A DNA stretch of 11,756 nucleotides from an uncultured Lachnospiraceae bacterium (lineage in GTDB: Bacteria > Bacillota > Clostridia > Lachnospirales > Lachnospiraceae), in assembly GCA_910586005.1 (NCBI GenBank), contig CAJUHG010000081.1, positions 1-11,756 of the forward strand, read 5' to 3'. This document shows positions 1 to 5,700 of this stretch, piece after piece. Numbering within the stretch: position 1 is the stretch's first letter; the number at the start of each line of letters is the position of its first letter. Made by a program: the position numbers and the translations under genes. The notes under the pieces were generated by a model that saw nothing but the letters and a program-made list of their open reading frames with translations, searched no databases and was not told the origin of the DNA.

Positions 1-482
1 GTCATATTGATCATAGCATTTATCGCCTCTTGCTTTTGTTCCTCACTAATACCTGCGTTATTGATAATTTCCAAAAGAGATGCCTTATTCTGAGAGCGAA
101 CCTGCTCACGATTCAGTTTTACTTCTGATGCAAAATCTACATTATTTACATTTGTACTAGTAAGTACAGCTTCTCCTGGATTCTCTACATTATTATTTTG
201 TCCATTTGCTTGAGCAATTTCTTCCCCAGTCTGAATTCCAAGAGCTGCTCCTTGTGCATCTGTTGCTGTCTCTTCACTTGCTTCTGTGTCTGTAAAAATA
301 TCCTCTGCACTGTACATATCTTCGTCGGATATTTCATATGTAGGTTCATTGGTGTCTGCACTCGCCTCTTTTGCTAGATCACTGTCTTTTTGACTTCCCG
401 TATACTGCAAATAACCTGCCACAGCAATCATAAGAGCCAGAGCTGTAATAATAATCTGGTTCTTTTTAAATACTTTTTTCAA
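1..482 (-). CDS. spoIIIAH: SpoIIIAH, stage III sporulation protein AH (3' end cut off by window)
   Basis: This is the mother-cell membrane protein whose extracellular domain binds forespore SpoIIQ across the intermembrane space, forming the engulfment-stage channel. I read it directly from the minus strand, because its start codon is TTG (482-480), eight bases after an AGGAGG (491-496). The product begins MKKVFKKNQIIITALALMIA: a short basic N-terminus and one membrane anchor at about residues 9-24. An acidic, Thr/Asn/Gln-rich linker follows at about 35-115. The start of the YscJ/FliF-like domain then follows, with VKLNREQVRSQNKASLLEII and NNAGISEEQKQEAINAM, typical of SpoIIIAH. There are 160 complete codons before the edge, so the end of the domain is missing. 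It is the last gene of the spoIIIA operon, 15 bases after spoIIIAG. The family call rests on that segment and the gene order. Confidence 0.95.
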   Translation of the reverse strand, partial: MKKVFKKNQIIITALALMIAVAGYLQYTGSQKDSDLAKEASADTNEPTYEISDEDMYSAEDIFTDTEASEETATDAQGAALGIQTGEEIAQANGQNNNVENPGEAVLTSTNVNNVDFASEVKLNREQVRSQNKASLLEIINNAGISEEQKQEAINAMINM

Positions 483-497
483 ACTGATAACCTCCTG

Positions 498-1076
498 TCA
501 ATTCATCTTAACTACCTTAATTTTATGTATTTCCACTGGAAATAATGCTAAAACTGCATCGGAAATATTTTTTACTACTTTAGAATTACCACCTCCTTCA
601 GCCACAACTAATACTCCCTCTACTCTGGGAACTCTTTCTTTAGCTACAAAAGGTTGCCCCTCGCTTCCAGTTCCCTGTGAAAATACAGTTTCCTCTTGAT
701 ACTGGTTTTCTTGTGTACTACGTTTTATCGTTCCATCTTCTTCTGAAATTTCTTGATTATTTCTAGATATATCTTTTTCAACGATATGTTCTCCTTCATC
801 TTGTAGGGTAATCATAACTTCAACCTTACCCACTCCTTCCATTTTTTTTAAAATTTGTTCTAATTTTCGCTCAAGCTCCTTTCCATAACTGCGAGAATCC
901 TCACTAGATAGTTCTATTTTTTCTTCTTTTTTTTGTATTTGTCCTTCTTGGCTACTGTTTTTTCCTGTAGGAATAGCAATTACTAACAGCAATATTCCTG
1001 CCAATCCACCAATTAAAAGTTGATTCTTAGGTATCTCTTTTATTTTATCTAAGAAAGACTTTTTTTCTGTTTTCAT
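498..1076 (-). CDS. spoIIIAG: SpoIIIAG, stage III sporulation protein AG
   Basis: The product has 192 residues. It is a single-pass mother-cell membrane protein whose homologues build a large oligomeric ring in the SpoIIIA-SpoIIQ channel. A basic N-terminus (MKTEKKSFLDKIKEIPKNQ) precedes one hydrophobic helix at about residues 20-37. The two halves of a YscJ/FliF-like ring-building fold are visible: LERKLEQILKKMEGVGKVEV with MITL at about 68-92, and VEGVLVVAEGGGNSKVVKNI with SDAVLALFPVEIHKIKVV near the C-terminus. Between them lies a polar Gln/Glu/Ser-rich insertion at about 95-145, as known for this family. The ATG is three bases after the spoIIIAF stop. Its AAGGAGGA ribosome binding site lies inside the last spoIIIAF codons, which suggests coupled translation. 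The stop is TGA. Confidence 0.97.
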   Translation of the reverse strand: MKTEKKSFLDKIKEIPKNQLLIGGLAGILLLVIAIPTGKNSSQEGQIQKKEEKIELSSEDSRSYGKELERKLEQILKKMEGVGKVEVMITLQDEGEHIVEKDISRNNQEISEEDGTIKRSTQENQYQEETVFSQGTGSEGQPFVAKERVPRVEGVLVVAEGGGNSKVVKNISDAVLALFPVEIHKIKVVKMN

Positions 1077-1079
1077 TTG

Positions 1080-1631
1080 CTATCCTCCTTGTACTAAAAT
1101 TTCAATCTGTTCCTCCTCCATCTGATAAAATTCCATTAACTCTTGTTTCAATTTATAGACTTCAGGATATTCCTTATGATCTGTATATAATACTTGCTGG
1201 AGAGAGGGTCCCTCTTCTGTGGTTAAACGCACTGTCATATAAATAGATTCCACAAAATATTCTTCTGATAAATGTACTGTTACTTGATGAGTTTCTAGTT
1301 GTTTTTCCTCAGCCATTCTGCTGATATCCATTCCGATTGCTTGTTCATATTCTTTTAAATATACTTCCTTCTGTGTTTGCTGCAAATGCTCTGTATCTAA
1401 TTTTAAATTATCTAATTCTTGAAAAAAACCTGCTTGATTGATTTTTTGTAAAAGTACATCTTCTTTTCCAAGCACAGATAATACAGGAGTAACTACAAGA
1501 ATCATTAGAAGCATTCCTGAAAAAAAACGTACATATTTTTGATAACTACTTTTTGGTAATAAATGAAATATAACTGTCAAGAAAATATAGTAACATACAA
1601 TATTTTTCACCCAAGCATAAATGATATCCAT
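1080..1631 (-). CDS. spoIIIAF: SpoIIIAF, stage III sporulation protein AF
   Basis: The product has 183 residues. It is a mother-cell membrane component of the SpoIIIA complex. Two hydrophobic segments occupy about residues 7-26 and 36-54, separated by a short basic loop (PKSSYQKYVR). The rest is a soluble domain rich in Glu and Gln, with helical and beta segments (VTVHLSEEYFVESIYMTVRL). This matches the usual SpoIIIAF plan of two N-terminal membrane helices plus a ring-type domain. Identification relies on length, topology and position between AE and AG more than on an unmistakable motif. The ribosome binding site (GAGAAAGGA) is weaker and further from the ATG than for neighbouring genes. It is preceded by a 64-base gap holding a small hairpin, one of the two largest gaps in the operon. 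Confidence 0.93.
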   Translation of the reverse strand: MDIIYAWVKNIVCYYIFLTVIFHLLPKSSYQKYVRFFSGMLLMILVVTPVLSVLGKEDVLLQKINQAGFFQELDNLKLDTEHLQQTQKEVYLKEYEQAIGMDISRMAEEKQLETHQVTVHLSEEYFVESIYMTVRLTTEEGPSLQQVLYTDHKEYPEVYKLKQELMEFYQMEEEQIEILVQGG

Positions 1632-1654
1632 TCTTATATAATTCCTTTCTCACC

Positions 1655-1679
1655 TTTATGAAATAAAATTTTTCATAAA
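1655..1679 (-). repeat. Short inverted repeat between spoIIIAE and spoIIIAF
   Basis: A perfect 9-bp inverted repeat, TTTATGAAA / TTTCATAAA, has a 7-base spacer and sits in the 64-base gap between spoIIIAE and spoIIIAF. The stem is mostly A-T and no T-run follows it on the coding strand, so it does not look like a terminator. It could affect mRNA stability or spoIIIAF translation, but nothing in the sequence shows this. Confidence 0.45.
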
Positions 1680-1695
1680 TTAATGCTATTCTGTT

Positions 1696-3003
1696 CTAAT
1701 GAATAAAAGTTGTTGCTGCTGTTATCATGGCAATTGTTACCAAAAACATAACGGTTGTAGTTACTACCACTTTTCCCAATAATTTACTGCTCTCTCCCGC
1801 ACTACTAATACAGCCAATCAACTGTTTCCCAGATACGGGTTGTATGATTGCTGCCAAAAGTTTGTACAAAAAGGCCATAACACCTACTTTAATCAAAGGT
1901 CCTGCACAAAGTACTAACAATACAAGCACAGCAGCCAAACCAATTCCATTTTTTATAATAATTCCTGAACCCACCATAATTTCTGTTACTGCACTGATAG
2001 AAGTTCCTAATCCAGGAATCATTCCTGCTGTTTTAGAAATTAAATTTGTTTTAAAAGTATCAATCACAGGTGTCAATAAATTTTGCACTACATTAATACC
2101 AATTACCACGGTAAATAGAAGTTTCATCACCCATAAAACACTTGATTTTAATAAATCTGTCATTCGAGAAAGTAATTCTTCTTCCATAAGATAATTCATA
2201 AGTTCCAATACCATATAAATCTGTATAGAAGGAATAATCAAATATTGCATGACCCATTCCATTCCATAAATCAATATAAAAGTCATATCATAAAATCCTG
2301 CTGCACTCGTAATTTGTCCTGAAAAAGCCATACTCATAGTAAAAGTTGGTATCAATACTTTTAAAAAAACCATCATTTCTGAGATAACCTCTGTAGATAT
2401 ATCTCTAAGAATAAAAAAGGATTGCATCAATAAAACCAAAAGCAGCATATATACAATATAAAAACTAATTTCTGTTACTGCAGGATTTTCAAATACATCT
2501 GCAAAATTATATAAAATAGCAAATACCATACATAGAAGTACAATCTGAACTAACGTACCACGAAAAGTTCTAATTTCAGCAAATACCATATGAAAAATTT
2601 CTTCTAATAGCCATTTTTTATCAATTTCTTCTCCAGAAGATAATTTTTTCACTAGTTCTTGAAAATTCAAAGTTTGTGTACTTTCTTGTTTCACTAAAAA
2701 ATCATCAATATCTGAAAAATCTAATTCTGCTAAATATTGTTCTAAGGTCTCTTCCATTTCTTCTCCTAAGTTCTTCTGTATATAAGCCTCTCCTTCTTGA
2801 CTAGCATTTCCTATATCTTCTATTATTTTTTGTTGGTTAAAATCCTTTATATCTATAGACTTTACTTCTTCTTGGCTAAAATTTTCTATCTTCTTTACAG
2901 TTTCTATTTCAATACTTTCAGCCCTACATATTTTCTGTGGTATGAGAAAAAAACAAATAACAATCCACAATAAAGGCAAATAATGTTTTATTTTTTCTTT
3001 CAT
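1696..3003 (-). CDS. spoIIIAE: SpoIIIAE, stage III sporulation protein AE
   Basis: The product has 435 residues. It is the large polytopic membrane protein of the SpoIIIA complex, thought to form the permease-like core. A cleavable-type signal sequence is visible (MKEKIKHYLPLLWIVICFFL followed by IPQKICRAES). A hydrophilic, Glu-rich extracytoplasmic region spans about residues 30-145. Several membrane helices fill the rest, for example LVQIVLLCMVFAILYNFADV, ISFYIVYMLLLVLLMQSFFI, LAAVLVLLVLCAGPLIKVGV and VVVTTTVMFLVTIAMITAAT. A Gly-rich segment (SKTAGMIPGLGTSISAVTEI) and QPVSGKQLIGCISSAGESSK are typical of the family. The start is ATG, 17 bases after the spoIIIAD stop, with a modest AAGGTGA ribosome binding site. 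Length and topology match the family. Confidence 0.97.
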   Translation of the reverse strand: MKEKIKHYLPLLWIVICFFLIPQKICRAESIEIETVKKIENFSQEEVKSIDIKDFNQQKIIEDIGNASQEGEAYIQKNLGEEMEETLEQYLAELDFSDIDDFLVKQESTQTLNFQELVKKLSSGEEIDKKWLLEEIFHMVFAEIRTFRGTLVQIVLLCMVFAILYNFADVFENPAVTEISFYIVYMLLLVLLMQSFFILRDISTEVISEMMVFLKVLIPTFTMSMAFSGQITSAAGFYDMTFILIYGMEWVMQYLIIPSIQIYMVLELMNYLMEEELLSRMTDLLKSSVLWVMKLLFTVVIGINVVQNLLTPVIDTFKTNLISKTAGMIPGLGTSISAVTEIMVGSGIIIKNGIGLAAVLVLLVLCAGPLIKVGVMAFLYKLLAAIIQPVSGKQLIGCISSAGESSKLLGKVVVTTTVMFLVTIAMITAATTFIH

Positions 3004-3020
3004 TTTATACTCACCTTGTC

Positions 3021-3407
3021 TTAACTTAAAAACTCTCCAATCGTCTCTAACAATACCAATAACACTGGCATACTAATCACAAGTATTGATAATTTGCCAA
3101 ACATTTCAATTTGCCCTGCTACTGTCTGATAACCTGCATCCTTACAAAGATTAGAAGAAAATTCTGACACATAAGTAATACCTATCATTTTTATTAAAAT
3201 TGCTATGTATTTAGTATCCAATCTAACATAATCCTGCATACGGTTTATTACTGATAACACTAATTCTAGTTTGGAAATAATAAAATAAAAAATACATAAG
3301 GATACTCCTAAGGTTACAAACAGCTCGTACTCTTTTTTCTTGTCTTTTAACATAATCCCTAACAAGGTTCCCACAATGCCAAGAATTGCAATTTTTAGAA
3401 TATCCAT
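3021..3407 (-). CDS. spoIIIAD: SpoIIIAD, stage III sporulation protein AD
   Basis: The product has 128 residues and is a small polytopic membrane subunit of the SpoIIIA complex, related to SpoIIIAC. Hydrophobic helices are visible at about residues 4-20, 30-50 and 105-124. Two family hallmarks are seen: a cytoplasmic basic loop (KDKKKEYE), and the stretch IAILIKMIGITYVSEFSSNL followed by CKDAG. The start is ATG with a TAGGAG ribosome binding site. It lies 55 bases after the spoIIIAC stop; I see no hairpin or promoter in that gap, so cotranscription is likely. Confidence 0.96.
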   Translation of the reverse strand: MDILKIAILGIVGTLLGIMLKDKKKEYELFVTLGVSLCIFYFIISKLELVLSVINRMQDYVRLDTKYIAILIKMIGITYVSEFSSNLCKDAGYQTVAGQIEMFGKLSILVISMPVLLVLLETIGEFLS

Positions 3408-3462
3408 TTTATACTCCTATTCTACAAATAGTTCATAGATCCTTTATAACTTTGAATATTTT

Positions 3463-3657
3463 TTATAATGCAAATAGATTTTTCATCGTTTCAAATAATT
3501 CATAGATATATGGTACAATCCAAAAAAGCACAATCAGAAGCCCTGCTAAACTAGTTAAAAAAGCATGTTCCTCTCTGCCACTATGTTTTAATACTTGGCT
3601 TAGAACAGTAACTAATACCCCTACCGCTGCAATTTTAAAAATTAAACTAATACTCAT
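3463..3657 (-). CDS. spoIIIAC: SpoIIIAC, stage III sporulation protein AC
   Basis: The product has 64 residues, the normal size for this very small membrane protein. Two hydrophobic helices flank a short polar loop: about residues 4-22, then LKHSGREEHAF, then about 33-52. The loop and the C-terminal IYELFETMK agree with SpoIIIAC. It is a partner of SpoIIIAD in the membrane part of the channel. The ATG follows a strong GGAGGA ribosome binding site and starts 16 bases after the spoIIIAB stop. Confidence 0.96.
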   Translation of the reverse strand: MSISLIFKIAAVGVLVTVLSQVLKHSGREEHAFLTSLAGLLIVLFWIVPYIYELFETMKNLFAL

Positions 3658-3673
3658 ATCTTCCTCCGCACCG

Positions 3674-4189
3674 CTATACCAACAGAATAATCAGAAAAAG
3701 ACCACACATCAGACTTAAAGTCCCTACTACCTTCTGCCTGTCCTTCAATTCCTCCTGTGCTTTTCGGATAAATACTTCTGCCTGCTCAATATACAATTCC
3801 AAATTTTTTAACTGCATCTGTCCATCAAGATATCCAAAATTTTCTCCTGCCCGTTTCAAAAGTCCCTGTTCTTCCTTACTAAAAAGAAAATTTTTTGATT
3901 CTTGTTCTACCATCTTACTCCAAAAAATTCCCATACTTTCTTCATTGTCTTCTAATGCTTCTGCCACTTTTTTTAAAAAAGAGGAAAAAGGTTCTTTATT
4001 TTGAGATGCTATTTGTAAAAAGGCCTCTTTCAAAGGAGTCCTAGTATAAGAAATTTCTCCCCACAGCATTAAAAACATTTCTTTCATTCCTATCAGTTGT
4101 TCTACATGTTCTTGAAGTTCTTCTTTCACTCTCCATCCATATAAAAAAGATACAGTCGCAACTAAAATGCTTCCTGCTAACTTCAACAT
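3674..4189 (-). CDS. spoIIIAB: SpoIIIAB, stage III sporulation protein AB
   Basis: The product has 171 residues. SpoIIIAB resembles a type II secretion F-like domain and is thought to link the SpoIIIAA ATPase to the membrane complex. An N-terminal hydrophobic helix (LAGSILVATVSFLYGW) is followed by a cytoplasmic helical domain at about residues 25-150, with ELQEHVEQLIGMKEMFLML and GEISYTRTPLKEAFLQIA, characteristic of the family. A C-terminal helix (VVGTLSLMCGLFLIILLV) ends the protein. Its ATG overlaps the spoIIIAA stop in the sequence ATGTTGA, a 7-base overlap that indicates tight translational coupling of ATPase and membrane partner. Confidence 0.97.
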   Translation of the reverse strand: MLKLAGSILVATVSFLYGWRVKEELQEHVEQLIGMKEMFLMLWGEISYTRTPLKEAFLQIASQNKEPFSSFLKKVAEALEDNEESMGIFWSKMVEQESKNFLFSKEEQGLLKRAGENFGYLDGQMQLKNLELYIEQAEVFIRKAQEELKDRQKVVGTLSLMCGLFLIILLV

Positions 4190-5121
4190 AACCTTTGCAG
4201 TTTCCCATCATAGATAGAAAACTTTCTTTTCCCCCCTTCTCCTAAACTTAATAGTACAAATCGTTCAAAAAACTCCTTTTCCATCCATTGTGATAAATAC
4301 ATCTTCTCTTTTAGTTCCTCAATTTTTCCCACGTGCATCGTTCCTAAAATGCGGCAGCCACAATGAAGAGTTTCTTCTACTGCAAGGCAATCTTCCTTGC
4401 TTCCTAGTTCATCTACTGCAATAATCTGAGGTGACATACTTCTTAATAGAAGGCGCATTCCTTCTGCTTTGGGACATGCATCTAACACATCTGTGCGATA
4501 TCCCAAATCATTTTGTGGAATTCCAAAAAAACTGGCAGCAATTTCACTGCGCTCATCTACTACCCCCACTTTTTTTCCCTTTATTTTTGAGGTTCCTTCT
4601 GACAACAATCGAATGCAATCACGAAGCATCGTTGTTTTTCCTACCCCTGGTGCAGATAATATTAGTGTATTATAAATACTATTCTCACATTTCAGCCAAG
4701 GAAGTACCTCTTTGGCACATCCTTTCTTTTGTCTTGCCACACGAATATTCAAGCCATAAATATTTCGAATTGCAACAATCTTTCCTTGTTCACAAACAGT
4801 TTTTCCTACTACGCCCACCCTATGTCCTCCTTGAATAGTGAAGAATCCATTTCTAATTTCTTCTTCAAATGCATACATAGAATACTGACTCATACGAGAT
4901 AATGTCTCTTTCATATCCATTTCTTTCCAGATATAACTTTTTTGAATCGTTCTCTGAAGAAATTGTCCTGTCTGATTCCAAAAATATTCACCATCTTTTC
5001 CTAATATCATTACAGGCTGTCCAATTCGTAACCTAATTTCTTCTGGCTCTATCTCATTTTCAAATCCTCTTCGGCAAAGTTCTCTCAATGCTCCAGGAAA
5101 TACACTAATAATTTCCTCCAT
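4183..5121 (-). CDS. spoIIIAA: SpoIIIAA, stage III sporulation protein AA (secretion-type ATPase)
   Basis: The product has 312 residues. It is the ATPase of the SpoIIIA-SpoIIQ channel, related to type II/IV secretion ATPases, acting on the mother-cell side. A Walker A motif APGVGKTT is at residues 157-164, and a Walker B-type strand (PQIIAVDELG) is at 231-240. Conserved stretches VVDERSEIAASFFGIPQNDL, TDVLDACPKAEGM and GTMHV also fit. The N-terminal domain contains EEIRLRIGQP and the GGHRVG loop at about 98-103, as in the family. The ATG is seven bases after AAGGAGG (5129-5135). It is the first gene of the operon, behind a candidate sigma-E promoter, and overlaps spoIIIAB by seven bases. Confidence 0.98.
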   Translation of the reverse strand: MEEIISVFPGALRELCRRGFENEIEPEEIRLRIGQPVMILGKDGEYFWNQTGQFLQRTIQKSYIWKEMDMKETLSRMSQYSMYAFEEEIRNGFFTIQGGHRVGVVGKTVCEQGKIVAIRNIYGLNIRVARQKKGCAKEVLPWLKCENSIYNTLILSAPGVGKTTMLRDCIRLLSEGTSKIKGKKVGVVDERSEIAASFFGIPQNDLGYRTDVLDACPKAEGMRLLLRSMSPQIIAVDELGSKEDCLAVEETLHCGCRILGTMHVGKIEELKEKMYLSQWMEKEFFERFVLLSLGEGGKRKFSIYDGKLQRLC

Positions 5122-5164
5122 AAGTTGTCCTCCTTATTTATCTTATCTCTTGTACCTGATTTTA

Positions 5165-5193
5165 TATATATGTGGGAAAAAATAAAAATATGC
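5165..5193 (-). promoter_or_regulatory. Candidate sigma-E promoter of the spoIIIA operon
   Basis: On the minus strand a -35-like GCATATT (5187-5193) is separated by 14 bases from a -10-like CATATATA (5165-5172). This is close to the known sigma-E pattern (about -35 kmATATT, 14-15 bases, -10 CATACAnT). The predicted start of transcription near 5158 gives a leader of about 37 bases carrying the spoIIIAA ribosome binding site. In Bacillus subtilis spoIIIA is transcribed by sigma-E in the mother cell, so position and sequence agree. The surroundings are very AT-rich, so a chance match is possible. Confidence 0.65.
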
Positions 5194-5239
5194 CTTGGAA
5201 ACAACGAAAGAAAATTCATAAGGGAATTGTATACTTTTC

Positions 5240-5314
5240 CGCACCATGTGCGTTCACGCAGTGACATCTTCCCCTAGAAGAACAATAGAAAGCACGCTTT
5301 GCGAACTTTCTATT
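5240..5314. repeat. Cluster of four adjacent small palindromes between rpsU and spoIIIAA
   Basis: Four short stem-loops follow each other almost without gaps. The first is CGCAC-CAT-GTGCG (5240-5252). The second is a 5-bp stem with one bulged base and a GCA loop (5252-5265). The third is TCTTC/GAAGA (5267-5281). The fourth is AATAGAAAG/CTTTCTATT (5284-5314), with an inner CGC/GCG pairing. The rpsU terminator lies 15 bases beyond. No protein in this stretch is convincing. It could be a dispersed palindromic intergenic element, or part of a structured RNA if transcription reads past the rpsU terminator. Function unknown. Confidence 0.5.
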
Positions 5315-5329
5315 ATCATGAATAGAATA

Positions 5330-5377
5330 AAAGAACCCCATACTATCTAAAATTTGTTAGATAGTATGGGGTTCTTT
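5330..5377 (-). terminator. Intrinsic terminator of rpsU, near-perfectly symmetric
   Basis: A 21-bp perfect stem (5330-5350 paired with 5357-5377) has a 6-base loop. In the rpsU direction the 3' arm ends in GGGGTTCTTTT followed by ATTCT, giving a T-rich tail. It begins 14 bases after the rpsU stop. The arms are A-rich outside and T-rich on the other strand, so it may also stop transcription arriving from the opposite side. It insulates the housekeeping unit alaS-rpsU from the sporulation operon. Confidence 0.88.
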
Positions 5378-5391
5378 GTAGAATTTAATTT

Positions 5392-5568
5392 TTAATTATA
5401 TTTACGTTTTCTTGCTGCTTCGGATTTCTTCTTGCGTCTTACGCTTGGCTTTTCGTAATGTTCTCTTTTACGAATTTCCTGCTGAATACCAGCCTTTGCA
5501 CAGTTTCTTTTAAATCTGCGTAAAGCGCTATCCAAAGTTTCGTTTTCTTTAACGATTACATTTGACAT
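5392..5568 (-). CDS. rpsU: 30S ribosomal protein S21
   Basis: The product has 58 residues: MSNVIVKENETLDSALRRFK, RNCAKAGIQQEIRKREHYEK and PSVRRKKKSEAARKRKYN. This is a standard bacterial S21, a small, very basic protein of the 30S platform near the 3' end of 16S rRNA. It contributes to mRNA binding at initiation. The ATG (5568-5566) is preceded by AGGTG seven bases away. A stronger GGAGGGAGG lies 14 bases away, too far for an ideal ribosome binding site. It has its own promoter just after alaS and its own terminator, so it is at least partly a monocistronic gene. Reads through from alaS could also contribute, since no terminator is visible between them. Confidence 0.98.
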   Translation of the reverse strand: MSNVIVKENETLDSALRRFKRNCAKAGIQQEIRKREHYEKPSVRRKKKSEAARKRKYN

Positions 5569-5575
5569 AGTCTCA

Positions 5576-5617
5576 CACCTAACCTCCCTCCAGTTGCTTA
5601 TTGTGCATATTCAACTG
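5576..5617 (-). promoter_or_regulatory. rpsU leader: tandem Shine-Dalgarno sites next to an inverted repeat
   Basis: In the rpsU leader, CAGTTG (5612-5617) and CAACTG (5591-5596) form a perfect 6-bp inverted repeat with a 15-base loop. Its downstream arm runs straight into GGAGGGAGG (5583-5591). A second purine site AGGTG (5576-5580) is the one spaced correctly for the ATG. This arrangement could expose or hide the strong site, but a role in rpsU control is only inference. Confidence 0.4.
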
Positions 5618-5647
5618 TTTGGGTCATATTTTATTGCACTGTCATTA

Positions 5648-5675
5648 ATTATAGCATACTTTTTATGGAAGTCAA
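5648..5675 (-). promoter_or_regulatory. Sigma-A promoter of rpsU
   Basis: On the minus strand TTGACT (5670-5675) is followed by a 16-base spacer and TATAAT (5648-5653), with TG one base upstream of the -10, which makes it an extended -10. Five of six -35 bases and all -10 bases match the housekeeping consensus. It lies 25 bases after the alaS stop, giving an rpsU leader of about 70 bases. Confidence 0.88.
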
Positions 5676-5700
5676 CTACTTTTACGGAAAAATTTACACA

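Noticed and set aside
1727..2194. Plus-strand ORF of 155 residues, and other plus-strand ORFs across the window
   Set aside because: They lie opposite spoIIIAE, spoIIIAA, alaS and spoIVA, which have clear family sequences, and they lack ribosome binding sites and recognisable motifs.
5226..5233. TATACAAT as a second sigma-E -10 box upstream of spoIIIAA
   Set aside because: No -35 element lies at the right distance; the upstream sequence is the palindrome cluster.
5085..5267. 60-residue minus-strand ORF beginning MSLRERTWCGK that overlaps the start of spoIIIAA
   Set aside because: It runs through the palindrome cluster and the sigma-E candidate, has its Shine-Dalgarno-like purines too close to the ATG, and ends inside spoIIIAA in another frame. 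It reads as a by-product of the palindromes, though conservation was not tested.
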